Numbered from the stretch's first letter, positions 25,038 through 34,699 are shown. The stretch: DNA of 64,000 bases from G963663735 sp963663735 (GCA_963663735.2 CAXXHN010000001.1:2046001-2110000); one strand, 5' to 3'. Made by a program: numbers and translations. The notes: generated by a model not told the origin, from the letters alone.

Positions 25038-26939
25038 TCATTCTGCTTCAGGCATGTGAATCCTGACCAGTCCCTCAGAAACTGTACCTGCCAGTATTTG
25101 ATTGTCTGATTCGGCTGACAGGCAGGAAATGTGGGATATGACCTGACCAAGGTCGTAGGTATTCCAGCTGAGACCCTGGTCCCGGCTGTAAAAGAAGTAA
25201 CCATTGGTCAGGTCAGCAGTAAAAAGTGATGACCGGCTACCGGCAGATGCAATGGACAGGGACTGATCGTGATTGAGGTTTCCAGGTTCCCAGGTGGATC
25301 CATTTAAATCCAGTTTGAAAATACCCTCTGCGGTAGCGCAGAAAAGATAGCCACCTGTTGAGGAGAAGGAATTAACCCTTACATAGGGGAGGCCTTCCAC
25401 GTCTATTGCCCAGGTTTTTCCCTGGTCCAGGGAGGAAAACACCCCCATTTTAGTTCCGGCAAATGACTTGTCGCCTACGGTTATTACTGAGGTTATCCCA
25501 TCATCATAAATCCCGGTTTTAAGCCTGGATATTTTATCAGACTCAGGATCGAGCCGGAAAAGTCCTTCATCACTGGCAATCAGCAAGCTGGTTTCAGTTG
25601 TGTCTGTATAGGCAAGCTGGTTTATCTTCAGTTTCCCGGTAGATTTATGGAGGATCCATGAGGATGCTCCAGGAGTGCCGGAATAGACTCCCTCTTTGGT
25701 TGCTACAAATACTTTGTCGGAATTGTAGGAGGGCAGTATTGCAGATATCCAGGGAGCGGCGGAGCCAAGGCCATCATTGAATTGAGTCCAGGTATTGCCG
25801 CGGTCTTCTGAATGGAAGAAACCTCCGTATTCCCGGTCCATGGCAACAGCTATATAAACAGTATTGGTGGAATTATCCTTTTTTTGAGCAATTGCTGAAA
25901 TCTGTCGATGGCTGAATCCGTTATTTGAAGGAGAAAAAGTGGCTCCTCCGTCACAGCTGATCATCACCCCGGTATCGTCAGTGCCGACCAGGAGAAGGTT
26001 GCTGTCGGCAGGATGAACGATTATGGAATTGATGATGACATTTTTCAGGATCGGTTTCCATGCCAGTCCGTTATTGGTGGATTTGTAAAGACCGGCGGTT
26101 GTTCCGGCATAGACATTTTTCGGATCGGAAGGATCAAAACTTACTACCCTGGTTCTCTTGGCTTCATCGGTCAGGCCATTTTTGATTTTGTTCCATTTTT
26201 CTCCCCTGTCCGTTGAACGGTAAAACCCGGAGCATGCACCAATAATGACGTTGTTTCTCTCAGCCGGATTTATCTGGATGGAAAAGAAATCACTATCCCA
26301 AAAAATGCCGGTTGTCAGGGGAGACCACTTCCCACCCAGGTTGTCGGTTCTCCAACCCAGCCTGAATGTACCAACAAATAATGATTCGCGTTCAAGCGGG
26401 TCGAAAGCAAGGGAATGTACATTATGCATGCTCCGGAAGCCCCGGGAAATCCGGTCCCATGAATCTCCACCATCCTTACTGAGCAGAACTCCCTCCGTGA
26501 TACCGACAGCAATCAGGTCGGGATCAACCGGGGAGATGGCTACAGCCCTGACACTGCTGTTGAATTCCCGGCCTAATGATATAAGGTCCCATGAATCTCC
26601 TCCGTCCATGCTTCTGTAGAGCTGTCCCCGGTCCCGTTTCAGCTCCCATCCTCCTGCATAGATGATATCTGGATTCCGGGGATGGAAGACGATGCTGTCC
26701 AGTACCAGCTGCCGGCGTTTTATCCCTGCTGATCTTTTCCAGGTCTGCCCCCTGTCCAGGGAAATGAATATCTGCCCGTCCGCAGTGCCAAGGATTACCC
26801 TGTCCGGTTTATCAGGGTGTATGGCCAGAGAACGCACATCCCCTCCGTATGGACCCAGGAATGTTATGTCCGGATTAGCCTGGAGATGATTCATGCTGAT
26901 AATCAGGAGCAAAAACAAGAGCAGAGATCGAATTTTCAT
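25038..26939 (-). CDS. Secreted BNR/YCF48-like beta-propeller protein
   Basis: A 633-residue exported protein with a clear signal peptide (about 1-21). It then has many Asp-box/BNR units of the form S.DGG..W (SLDRGQTWKR, SMDGGDSWDLI, SKDGGDSWDRI, STDRGEKWNKI). These spread along the whole length and alternate with HPxxPDxIYAGG strands. The fold is expected to be one or two multi-bladed propellers as in YCF48 or sortilin-type repeats. No catalytic sialidase residues are obvious, so an enzyme role is not claimed. It lies alone between an RDD gene and the OmpA terminator. Confidence 0.8.
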   Translation of the reverse strand: MKIRSLLLFLLLIISMNHLQANPDITFLGPYGGDVRSLAIHPDKPDRVILGTADGQIFISLDRGQTWKRSAGIKRRQLVLDSIVFHPRNPDIIYAGGWELKRDRGQLYRSMDGGDSWDLISLGREFNSSVRAVAISPVDPDLIAVGITEGVLLSKDGGDSWDRISRGFRSMHNVHSLAFDPLERESLFVGTFRLGWRTDNLGGKWSPLTTGIFWDSDFFSIQINPAERNNVIIGACSGFYRSTDRGEKWNKIKNGLTDEAKRTRVVSFDPSDPKNVYAGTTAGLYKSTNNGLAWKPILKNVIINSIIVHPADSNLLLVGTDDTGVMISCDGGATFSPSNNGFSHRQISAIAQKKDNSTNTVYIAVAMDREYGGFFHSEDRGNTWTQFNDGLGSAAPWISAILPSYNSDKVFVATKEGVYSGTPGASSWILHKSTGKLKINQLAYTDTTETSLLIASDEGLFRLDPESDKISRLKTGIYDDGITSVITVGDKSFAGTKMGVFSSLDQGKTWAIDVEGLPYVRVNSFSSTGGYLFCATAEGIFKLDLNGSTWEPGNLNHDQSLSIASAGSRSSLFTADLTNGYFFYSRDQGLSWNTYDLGQVISHISCLSAESDNQILAGTVSEGLVRIHMPEAE

Positions 26940-27112
26940 AGTTTTTTCAGTAATAGATTTATAGGGTTAGCAGCAGAAAAAGCCATATCGTCATATCCAG
27001 GGGCAGCTGAATGTGTCCGGAAACTTTTTTAGAGCACAGCTTCACAGGCATTGCTGCAGCATGTCTATAACATCAATATATGCATTTTTTTCAAATGCCT
27101 TGCCAAAAATAA

Positions 27113-27147
27113 TCAAAAAAAAGCGGTGGCCGATAGGGCCACCGCTT
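27113..27147 (-). terminator. Intrinsic terminator of the OmpA-like gene
   Basis: An 11-bp perfect stem (AAGCGGTGGCC at 27121-27131 with 27137-27147) and a 5-nt loop. On the minus strand it is followed by a run of T. It lies 58 bases after the OmpA-like stop codon and is the clearest terminator in the window. Confidence 0.88.
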
Positions 27148-27204
27148 AGATTCTAGCAAATTTACCCGGTTTCCAGATGAAATCGGGAACGCTGCTTTCA
27201 GAAT

Positions 27205-29385
27205 TTAGGGAACATAGAGTTCAACAACTACTCTTCTGTTCTCTTTACGTCCCTCAGCAGTGGTGTTGTCACCAACCGGCTCTGCTTCACCGGCGCTGGC
27301 TGTTTCAATCCTGTCTTCAGCTATGCTGTGTTCTTTAACAAGATAGGATTTAACGGCCTCGGCACGTTTGAGACCAAACTTTACGTTTCCTTGCTCGCTG
27401 CCGCGATCGTCAGTGTGGCCGGTAAGTTTAGCCTTAAGTTCCGGTGTCTGCTGCATCTTGAGAGCAATTTCGTCAAGCTGAGCTTTTGCTTTGTTGTCAG
27501 GTCTCAGTTTATCCAGGGGGATAACAATCTTTTCAGTTACCTTGAAATTCTCGGTATCTGAGCCGGTTGCTCCCCTGTCATCAGTAACGGTTACTTTAAC
27601 GGCATGATTTCCGCCGGTGAAGCCTGTGGTATTAATATTCAGGCTGGTTCCGGTTCCTGATTCCTTGGTGCCGTCTACTGTCCAGGTGTAGGTCAAAGGA
27701 TCATCTTCCTTGTCCATAGCCTTTGCGGTAGCCGCAACCACCTGGCCGGCAAACGCCTCATTCTTGTCCAGTGTAAGGTCCACTGTGGGAGGAGTGTTTG
27801 GCCTGCGGTTAATGGTTACAGCAAATTCACAGGAGGCGGACATATCGTCTACATCAGTTACGGTTACCTTTACTGTGTGGTTTCCAATATTCCGTCCGGC
27901 GGTGCCGAATTCGAATTCAGGGCTGTTGTTGGATACTGAAGATCCGTCTACGGTCCAGCTATAGGTCAGGGCATCACCATTAGGATCAGACGCCTTGGCT
28001 GTGAGGACAACAGATTTCAGTTCTGTGACAGCCACAGTTGCGGGATTGCACTCAATTGTGGGAGGCATTTTCCGTTTTTCAACAGTGATATCTGTTGAGC
28101 AGCTGGCTACATTATCACCATCGGAAACATGTACAACCACTTCATAGTTACCTGCTGTCAGCCCGCTTGTATCCAGGGTGACTTCAGCACCGTCGCCTGA
28201 AATCGATCCGCCGCTGGTTTTCCAGTTATAGGTAAGAGTTTCGTCATCAGGATCAGACGCCTTGGCTGTAATCCTGACTGTGTCACCTTCGGTAACTGTT
28301 GTCTGTGCGGCACTGCAATCTACAACAGGGACCTCATTGATCTTGCGGTGGAATGCCAGCTGGGCGAAGTAACCAAGTCTCTCTGAGCCATTGAAAGAGG
28401 CGTTTTCATCTTCGGCGTTGCGAAGATGCACATTCACTGCGCCAGAAATGGTTACCCAGTCAGCGGCCTTATACCTTAATCCGGCATAAGCGTCCATGGG
28501 TGCAACGAGGTTCATATAGGTATATTGAGGATCTCCCATGAAATGGGTTCCAACCAGTTCACCAATAACGTGAACACCGGTATCGGATACAGGTACGTCA
28601 ACACCGACTCCGTAGTTCAGGTAATCCTGGCGTTCGATTCCTTTGTATGTATCAGCAAACCTGCCGCCGAAGTTACCGGTAAGGGTAGCTCCACCGCCCA
28701 GGTTTTTGGTCAGGATCAAGTCTGCGCCATAGTCAGAAGCACCGGAGGTAAGTCCTCTGAGCACATTCTGTCTGTCTGATGTTGTAGGCATCTTGAGCAT
28801 TGGCTGGATAGCAATGCTCAAGGGTGCGCCTCTTCTTTCAGACATGAGGTTCACTTTGAAACCGAGAGTGAGGTCACCGGTGCCTTCGCCGAATCCCGTG
28901 TCCATGAAGGGAGCATCATTATAAAAAGCAATCTGACCATTGGAAGCTACTGCCGGGAAATATCCGGTAAAGCCTCTCTGCAACTGGCTGTAAGTGCTTG
29001 CCGGAATTCCGGGAAGAGCTACGTTTGGCAGGAGCAGGCCACTTTTGGGATAGATTTTGTACTCATAAATGTCATCAGCATCGACGCGTTTGTATGCTTC
29101 ACCGGATATGAAAAACTCGATCCGGTCATGCAGGCCGATAGAAAATGACACCGGGACAACGGTGTAGTTCAATACGTTGGGGTCACGGTTGAAACTGTGG
29201 GCTGCAACGCTGAGGCTGAATTCACCGGGTCTGATAGTGTCTGCTACATAGGTGGTAAAAAAGCCGCCGGAACCATTTGCCGAAGGGGCCAGGTTTTTAA
29301 TTTTTTCTTTATCCTGAGCCATGGGCATAGCAACCAGGAGCAAGAGCAACATTAAGAAAATGATAGTGTGTTTAGGTCTAAGCAT
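27205..29385 (-). CDS. OmpA-family outer-membrane protein with three Ig/PKD-like repeats
   Basis: A 726-residue envelope protein. After a signal peptide (1-24) comes a beta-strand-rich region of about 330 residues that probably forms an outer-membrane barrel. Three PKD/Ig-like repeats follow (about 355-620), each with LTYxWxxxG and a closing xVxVxVxD strand; the first two carry cysteines near their ends. The C-terminal OmpA domain (about 625-726) has the peptidoglycan-binding GHTDDRGSEQGN and LKRAEAVKSYL segments. It starts at ATG 29385 behind GAGGAGGT. A strong ribosome site and its own terminator suggest an abundant single-gene transcript. Confidence 0.88.
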   Translation of the reverse strand: MLRPKHTIIFLMLLLLLVAMPMAQDKEKIKNLAPSANGSGGFFTTYVADTIRPGEFSLSVAAHSFNRDPNVLNYTVVPVSFSIGLHDRIEFFISGEAYKRVDADDIYEYKIYPKSGLLLPNVALPGIPASTYSQLQRGFTGYFPAVASNGQIAFYNDAPFMDTGFGEGTGDLTLGFKVNLMSERRGAPLSIAIQPMLKMPTTSDRQNVLRGLTSGASDYGADLILTKNLGGGATLTGNFGGRFADTYKGIERQDYLNYGVGVDVPVSDTGVHVIGELVGTHFMGDPQYTYMNLVAPMDAYAGLRYKAADWVTISGAVNVHLRNAEDENASFNGSERLGYFAQLAFHRKINEVPVVDCSAAQTTVTEGDTVRITAKASDPDDETLTYNWKTSGGSISGDGAEVTLDTSGLTAGNYEVVVHVSDGDNVASCSTDITVEKRKMPPTIECNPATVAVTELKSVVLTAKASDPNGDALTYSWTVDGSSVSNNSPEFEFGTAGRNIGNHTVKVTVTDVDDMSASCEFAVTINRRPNTPPTVDLTLDKNEAFAGQVVAATAKAMDKEDDPLTYTWTVDGTKESGTGTSLNINTTGFTGGNHAVKVTVTDDRGATGSDTENFKVTEKIVIPLDKLRPDNKAKAQLDEIALKMQQTPELKAKLTGHTDDRGSEQGNVKFGLKRAEAVKSYLVKEHSIAEDRIETASAGEAEPVGDNTTAEGRKENRRVVVELYVP

Positions 29386-29745
29386 ATGCTTACCTCCTCA
29401 AATTACAAAATTAAGCAAATTATTCTACAATGAACCACTTGGAATTAAGTTGGTTCATTTTTTTCTCTTTGGGAAGAGTATATTTTCAATATTGTGAATA
29501 CCTGAGATAACCTTGATTAACAAAGAACCAGTGGCATTAATTATAACATCATTCCTGAAAATGTTCGAAGATGTTCAAATTAATCATCTTGTCATTAAAT
29601 AGATAAAAACAAACAAAAATAAAGTATAACTCAAACTTTATCAATTTTGTCATTAAAAATATGAATAATTTTAGGAGTAGTTCCCCTGTTTTACTGACGA
29701 ATCATCGGGGATTCTGGCTTCATAGCCGGGACATTTTTGTGACAG
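29386..29745. promoter_or_regulatory. AT-rich divergent intergenic region
   Basis: It holds the upstream signals of the OmpA-like gene (minus) and of the CPBP protease gene (plus). It is markedly richer in A and T than its surroundings, with several candidate TATAAT-like boxes. A single promoter cannot be chosen with confidence. No gene or RNA family was recognised here. Confidence 0.4.
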
Positions 29746-30450
29746 GTGAAGATGTCAAGTAGTACACTTCAGCGGATCGAAGCGGTTTTTGAAGTTCTGG
29801 TTGCCGGATTTGCCGGATGGGTAATTACGATGCTCGCAGTCAGCCTTACCGGACTTCAGGATACCGGTCTACTGTCCCGTCCCGCATACATCTCTGCGGT
29901 CCTTGTTGTTGAAGCGACAATAACTCTTATTTTAATACGGTTTCTGGAGAGATCCCCGTATCCTTCAAATAGAAGTGTGTTTGGGTTAATCCACTGGTCT
30001 CCGGTTGGGTTGCTCCAGGGTGCCGCGGCTGTGCCCGTTTTGTTCCTCATCGTATTTTTTTCTGGATGGATGTTTGAACTAACATTTCCTCAGTATGTTA
30101 CCGAGGGGAATCCTATTCTCGAAATGATTAAAACTCCGCTTGACCTGGTGGCTTTTTCAGTTGCCGGCATATATGCGGGAGGCATTAAGGAAGAGGTACA
30201 GCGGGCTTTTATCCTGATAAGGTTTGAGAAACACCTGGGGGGAGTTTCCGCAGGGCTTATCCTTTGGAGCCTGGTTTTCGGCCTGGGTCATTTTGAACAG
30301 GGATGGAACAGTGCTTTCAGCGCCGGAGTGCTTGGCCTGGTTTTCGGCGGTATTTTTCTCTGGAAGAGAAATCTTTTCACAGCCATATGTGTTCATGCCG
30401 TGTATGACGTAACTGTGCTGTTGGTTTATTGGAATTATTTCAGGAATTGA
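29746..30450 (+). CDS. CPBP (Abi) family intramembrane metalloprotease
   Basis: A 234-residue inner-membrane protein with six to eight hydrophobic helices. The three CPBP motifs appear in order. A glutamate pair lies in IKEEVQRAFIL, FGLGHFEQGW carries the second motif, and FTAICVHAVYDV carries the third with its His. The first motif is EExxR, one residue shorter than the common EExxxR. These proteins are homologues of Rce1 prenyl proteases; in bacteria many have unknown substrates. The start is GTG 29746 or ATG 29752. Its end overlaps the convergent rnc gene by 16 bases. Confidence 0.8.
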   Translation: MKMSSSTLQRIEAVFEVLVAGFAGWVITMLAVSLTGLQDTGLLSRPAYISAVLVVEATITLILIRFLERSPYPSNRSVFGLIHWSPVGLLQGAAAVPVLFLIVFFSGWMFELTFPQYVTEGNPILEMIKTPLDLVAFSVAGIYAGGIKEEVQRAFILIRFEKHLGGVSAGLILWSLVFGLGHFEQGWNSAFSAGVLGLVFGGIFLWKRNLFTAICVHAVYDVTVLLVYWNYFRN

Positions 30451-31247
30451 TCCTGGTTTTTTAAGGATTTAAGGGCATTCTTAGCCGCGTCCTGTTCGGC
30501 ATTTTTTTTGGAGCTCCCCCGTCCTTCCGAAAGGGGATAGTTCCTGGTACGGACCTCAACTACAAATTCTTTTTTGTGCTGGGGTCCTTCCTCTGCCATT
30601 ACAATGTATTCAGGTTCCTCCAGGCCCATTTCGTGCAGTCTTTCCTGGAGCGCGGATTTAGAGTTCAGGATCTTGAAATCTCCCCGGGCCAGGTCTTCAA
30701 AATAGGGCTTGAACTGGCAGAGGACAAATTTTCGAGCTTCTTTGAACCCTCCGTCCAGGTATATTGCGGCAAGCAGGCTTTCGAACAGGTCGGCGAGAAT
30801 CGCTTTTTTAAACTTTCCTCCGGTTTTCTCTTCCCCTCTGCCCAGCTTTGAAAATTCTCCGATTCCAAGTGTCCCAGAGAGTACTGACAGCTGGTTAGTG
30901 GAAACCATCTGGGATTTTATTTTTGAAAGGAATCCCTCCCTTTTGTCCGGATAACTCAGGAAGAGAAATTCGCTGATGACAAGCCCGAGAATGGAGTCAC
31001 CCAGAAACTCCATGGATTCGTAGTTAGGAATTGATTTGTCCGGATCGGAGATTTCGTGTTCGTAGCTGTAGGAACTGTGGGTCAGAGCTTGATCGAGCAG
31101 GGAAAGTTCAGTGAAGTGGTAGTCAATCTTATTGCACAGGTTTTCAAGTTCTCTTACGCGAGCGGCATCCAGTGACAGGATACTGGATGCCGGGCCTGAA
31201 GCCCGTCCTCTTATCTGGTCTATCAGCTTAACTGCCGCTTTCCACAA
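30435..31247 (-). CDS. rnc: Ribonuclease III
   Basis: Double-strand RNA endonuclease for rRNA and mRNA processing, 270 residues. The start is a TTG at 31247 with AAAGGGG eight bases upstream; no ATG or GTG lies between it and the catalytic domain. Catalytic residues lie in ESMEFLGDSILGLV and DLFESLLAAIYLDGG. A double-strand RNA-binding domain (about 190-262) follows, with GRGSSKKNAEQDAAKNAL. The first 33 residues are an extension not needed by the family. It is encoded in part by a perfect palindrome (see 31163-31192). Confidence 0.93.
   Translation of the reverse strand: MWKAAVKLIDQIRGRASGPASSILSLDAARVRELENLCNKIDYHFTELSLLDQALTHSSYSYEHEISDPDKSIPNYESMEFLGDSILGLVISEFLFLSYPDKREGFLSKIKSQMVSTNQLSVLSGTLGIGEFSKLGRGEEKTGGKFKKAILADLFESLLAAIYLDGGFKEARKFVLCQFKPYFEDLARGDFKILNSKSALQERLHEMGLEEPEYIVMAEEGPQHKKEFVVEVRTRNYPLSEGRGSSKKNAEQDAAKNALKSLKNQDQFLK
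31163..31192 (-). repeat. Palindromic element inside the 5' coding region of rnc
   Basis: An 11-bp perfect stem (CGGCATCCAGT at 31163-31173 with 31182-31192) and an 8-nt loop. It encodes about residues 19-29 of RNase III in frame. The sequence resembles a GC-rich bacterial repeat unit and continues into a second, smaller inverted repeat (GGGC TTCA GCCC-like) at 31192-31206. In the mRNA it would form a hairpin near the start. Confidence 0.65.
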
Positions 31248-31466
31248 AGTAAAAACCCCTTTATTTGGTATTTATTTCCAGATGCCGCAGCCCTATTTTC
31301 CAGGCTTGGCAACATTGCGGACCGGTTATATTCAAGCAGTACCAACAGGATACCGATTTCGTAATCCTGGTATCAGTTCCCCTGATATTCCAGGATCAAT
31401 CAACTGGCTTCTTTAGTAATCCTCAACCTGCTGCAAGCTTTGCGGGGTCAGGTGGACCGGCATCGA

Positions 31467-32354
31467 TTATGATCCGAAGGCCGCTATCCTGGAAGCTTTT
31501 TCTGCAACCATATCCCGGTTCGCCTTTTCCGCTTCGGCCAGTTCAGTTACAGCCGCCTGGATTATTCCTTCGACAGTCAGGTCTTTCCAGTCTGAGTTGG
31601 GCGCAGCCTCCTGAATGATAATGAGCAGCCGGGCCAGCTCCTGGCGGGCGGGACCAGCTGTCCTGCCGCCGATGGCAACAGTTCTTGCGTAAGCATTGAC
31701 TGCTCCGGCAGCCTTATTGAGGTTGCTGTAGGCATACCCCAGCCTGAAACTGGCGTAGGCATGCCTGGGATCATGAAGGAGTGCGTTCTGAAAGTATCCT
31801 ACAGACCTGGTGAGGTCCACGTCTCTATGTTCAGAATCCTGGTCGGCGTAGGTCAGGTAGGCCCTGCCCAGGGAATAATTGGCTTCTGCTTCAAGCCTTT
31901 CCAGCTGTGAGTACCATTCTATGGCGGAGTCTTCATCTGGATCAGGGAGATTTTTGATTACCTGTAGGGCCTGAACTGATTTTTTTACGGCTTGCGCGGG
32001 CTGATCGCGTTCGGCATAGACAAACGACAGGTGAACCAGCATATCTGGAAGTTCAGGTAATCCTTCCAGTGATTTCTCGCCGTGAAGTATGAATTTGTCC
32101 TGGTCGTTGATGGCGAGGAAGTAGAGAGCCAGAAGATGATGGACAGTATAGGTAAGATTGCTTTCGGGATAGGTTTCGAGGAACTTGAGAGCCAGGTCGC
32201 TTCGTATCTGGGGATCTACGGTAGATGAGATTTCATTCCAAGCCTGGACATCGGCGGGGGTTGTGTTTGCCGATGTGTTATCCTGCCGGGCCAGAAGGCT
32301 TCCGGTTATAGCAATGCAGAGAAGTACCGCTGTTAATGTTAATGTTCTTTTCAT
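31467..32354 (-). CDS. Exported TPR-like helical repeat protein
   Basis: A 295-residue protein with a signal peptide (about 1-22) and helical repeats resembling TPRs. The clearest is HAYASFRLGYAYSNLNKAAGAVNAYART, broken here by helix turns, near residue 210. An alanine- and glutamate-rich helix ends the protein. It has AAGGAA upstream of the ATG. It lies 85 bases downstream of the HExxH-TPR gene, on the same strand. It has no catalytic motif, so a periplasmic scaffold role is plausible but unproven. Confidence 0.65.
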   Translation of the reverse strand: MKRTLTLTAVLLCIAITGSLLARQDNTSANTTPADVQAWNEISSTVDPQIRSDLALKFLETYPESNLTYTVHHLLALYFLAINDQDKFILHGEKSLEGLPELPDMLVHLSFVYAERDQPAQAVKKSVQALQVIKNLPDPDEDSAIEWYSQLERLEAEANYSLGRAYLTYADQDSEHRDVDLTRSVGYFQNALLHDPRHAYASFRLGYAYSNLNKAAGAVNAYARTVAIGGRTAGPARQELARLLIIIQEAAPNSDWKDLTVEGIIQAAVTELAEAEKANRDMVAEKASRIAAFGS

Positions 32355-32439
32355 GGTTATTTCTATTCCTTGAGACTCAAATTTTTATACTTTGAATAAT
32401 TTCAGATTTACGTCGTTGATTCAACAAAAATCAATTAAA

Positions 32440-34023
32440 TTATTGGGGAAGCTTGCCTAACAGAAATTCTGCCTCTTCCCGGGACTCTTTCAGGTCTCCC
32501 TCCATTGAAAGGACCTGTTCGAAATTTTTGCGGGCTTCAATGTAAAGTCCTTCGGCTGCGTTTATTCGCCCAATCCTGACCAGAGAATGGGCATAGATCC
32601 ATGGTTCGAGGCCGGGTGAATCGAGAGTTTTCCTGTGGTATTCGCGGGATTTGCGCCAATTTCCCTGCCGGGCGTAAATCTGGGCCAGGTAAAAAAATGC
32701 TTTTCCATTATCAGGTTCCATACCCAGCAGGATATTGAGCTTGTCAGAGGCCCCGGTTAAATCATTGGATGCTATCATCGCTCCTGCTTCATTTAATAAC
32801 TGTTGTTTATCCTGTTCTATTTTTTGAAGCCTGATTTTTTCCTGGAAAGCCTCTTCCTGTTTTTCCAGGCTTTTCCGGGTATGATCGGCTTCATCAAGGT
32901 CTTTCATTATTTCTTCGCCGGGGATTTCAGAAAGCATTTTTTCCAGAAATGCGGGCAAGGTTAAGCCTTCTTCGCTGGAGGATTCGTATGCCTTAAGCCT
33001 TCTCTCGAAGTAGGGACAGAGGATCATGCCGTGCTGAACCAGCCTTAGTTTCCTAAGGTTCCGACTTCCTTCCGTCTCATTCTTTTCAGGATGCATGCGG
33101 TAAAGAAGTGATTCTATGAGGGATTCAGTAACGAGGAGATTATAGTCATTCCAGAGGTCTTTAGGAAACAAGATCTGTTTCTGAGCCAGTTTCAGAAAGC
33201 TTTCTGATTTTTTTAGAGTTTCCGCGTGTTCCGCCATCAGGGGATCAAGCAGAAAGTGGAGGTATTCATGCTGCAGTTTTATGTAGTTTTTTTCAGGATC
33301 TTCAGTAGGTCCCACAACTATATAGTAGACATCTTCAACATTTCTGGCATTGACAATATCATGATAGGCCAGCAGATCGGGAATGATTACAATATTTCGA
33401 TCAAAATAGATTTTGGCCGGGATTCTGAAATAACCCAGGGTTTCCCTGATCACCCGGTTGACCACCGGCCGGTAAAGCTGAAGCTCTTCCTGATACTTGG
33501 GCTGGAACTCATGCCACATCATTTCCAGCCCGGCTTTTTTATAAAAATCTGGAAGGAGAAGCTCGAAACCCCGAATCACATTGATACCATGGGGTACATT
33601 AACCAGTTCCTCCTTGTAGTCAAAATCAGGAGGACCTTCGAGGAGCAGTGCCAGCGAAGTATACGCGGCGTGGGTGGTTTCAGGCGACCAGAGATTGGTA
33701 GTCTGATACTGGAGCTGTAGTTCGGTAAATGTACTGAAAGGAAGGCGGGAAAGCCTCTCCCGGACATCAGCCCTTACTCCCGATATGGAACTGTCAGGTA
33801 CTTCAAAGTTGTATCCGGCGGAGTTGAGGGCGGCCATGACCACAAAAATCCTGATATCTGTCATGAAATCCACATTTGCCAGATCCTCAACATTGTCTTT
33901 AAGTGTTGTCGGCGGCAAGGCAGGTGTTGTCTGTCCACGGACTGTGGAAATCCCGCAGCATAGGTTCAGCAGGACTAGAGCCAGGCATGATGCAATTACT
34001 TTCAGTCGAAGTGTGTTAAACAT
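32440..34023 (-). CDS. Exported HExxH putative metallopeptidase with C-terminal TPRs
   Basis: A 527-residue protein I cannot place in a named family. A signal peptide (about 1-30) precedes a domain of about 330 residues. That domain holds QHEYLHFLLDP, with His252, Glu253 and His256 forming an HExxH zinc motif. Glu300 or Glu304 (VTESLIESL) is a candidate third ligand, as in gluzincins. A coiled-coil stretch (about 385-420; LEKQEEAFQEKIRLQKIEQ) leads to two or three TPR units (420-525). The arrangement suggests an envelope protease whose TPRs hold substrate or partner. Activity is inferred from the motif only. Confidence 0.62.
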   Translation of the reverse strand: MFNTLRLKVIASCLALVLLNLCCGISTVRGQTTPALPPTTLKDNVEDLANVDFMTDIRIFVVMAALNSAGYNFEVPDSSISGVRADVRERLSRLPFSTFTELQLQYQTTNLWSPETTHAAYTSLALLLEGPPDFDYKEELVNVPHGINVIRGFELLLPDFYKKAGLEMMWHEFQPKYQEELQLYRPVVNRVIRETLGYFRIPAKIYFDRNIVIIPDLLAYHDIVNARNVEDVYYIVVGPTEDPEKNYIKLQHEYLHFLLDPLMAEHAETLKKSESFLKLAQKQILFPKDLWNDYNLLVTESLIESLLYRMHPEKNETEGSRNLRKLRLVQHGMILCPYFERRLKAYESSSEEGLTLPAFLEKMLSEIPGEEIMKDLDEADHTRKSLEKQEEAFQEKIRLQKIEQDKQQLLNEAGAMIASNDLTGASDKLNILLGMEPDNGKAFFYLAQIYARQGNWRKSREYHRKTLDSPGLEPWIYAHSLVRIGRINAAEGLYIEARKNFEQVLSMEGDLKESREEAEFLLGKLPQ

Positions 34024-34073
34024 AATTAATCCAGATGCATGTTATCCGAAATTTATCAGCTGTACCCACAAAT

Positions 34074-34559
34074 TCACAATTCAGTACCTAATGTTACGCT
34101 GGAGTTCGCCGCAACAGATCTGAATTTCCCCAGAGCCACGCTAACCGCCAGGTATGCCAGAGCGGCCAGAAGAATGGAGAGCAGGATAGATCCGGCGAAA
34201 GCGGGAATCAGCAAAACCCATTTTGAAACAAGCCATGTCCGAAACTCGGGTTTCATGACATAGGACAGGTTCCAGCCCGGGGTAAAACTTGTACCAGGCA
34301 TTCCCAGGACCAGGGTCCCCAGCCATGTGGCAAATGCATAGTAGGGGACTGTTATCCAAGGCAGATTTACAAAGATCCCAGTCAGGAGAGCAGGTTTGCT
34401 TAACCTCGTCAGGAAGCAGAGAGAGAGGCCGATTATCGTATGGAGACCCAAAAACGGAGAAAAACCTATCAGGACTCCTATGGAAAACGATAAAGAAATA
34501 TTCCTGGTACTTCCCTTCAGTGAAGCCAGTTTTAAAACGATTTTTTTAAAATTAATCAT
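34074..34559 (-). CDS. DUF2062 membrane protein
   Basis: A 161-residue inner-membrane protein. The DUF2062 signature is clear: FSIGVLIGFSPFLGLHTIIG, followed by LTRLSKPALLTGIFVNLPWIT broken by a loop. A second pair of hydrophobic helices is near the C-terminus. The family is widespread in diderms, sometimes fused to glycosyltransferases, and its function is unknown. It ends 50 bases before the HExxH gene starts, on the same strand. Confidence 0.82.
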   Translation of the reverse strand: MINFKKIVLKLASLKGSTRNISLSFSIGVLIGFSPFLGLHTIIGLSLCFLTRLSKPALLTGIFVNLPWITVPYYAFATWLGTLVLGMPGTSFTPGWNLSYVMKPEFRTWLVSKWVLLIPAFAGSILLSILLAALAYLAVSVALGKFRSVAANSSVTLGTEL

Positions 34560-34699
34560 TATTAGGGCGATATCTTTTCAGAAGTTTGCGCTATTTCTTA
34601 GTATGGGTATCGACCATCCAATTTAATTGATCCCGAAAAATTCTGCTTGCAGGATTTTATCAGGTTTTGCCGGGAGGTGGGAGAGGTTAGATATATGAG

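Noticed and set aside
25038..26939. Reading the BNR-repeat protein as a sialidase
   Set aside because: Asp-box repeats are present, but the catalytic arginine triad and the Tyr/Glu pair could not be identified.
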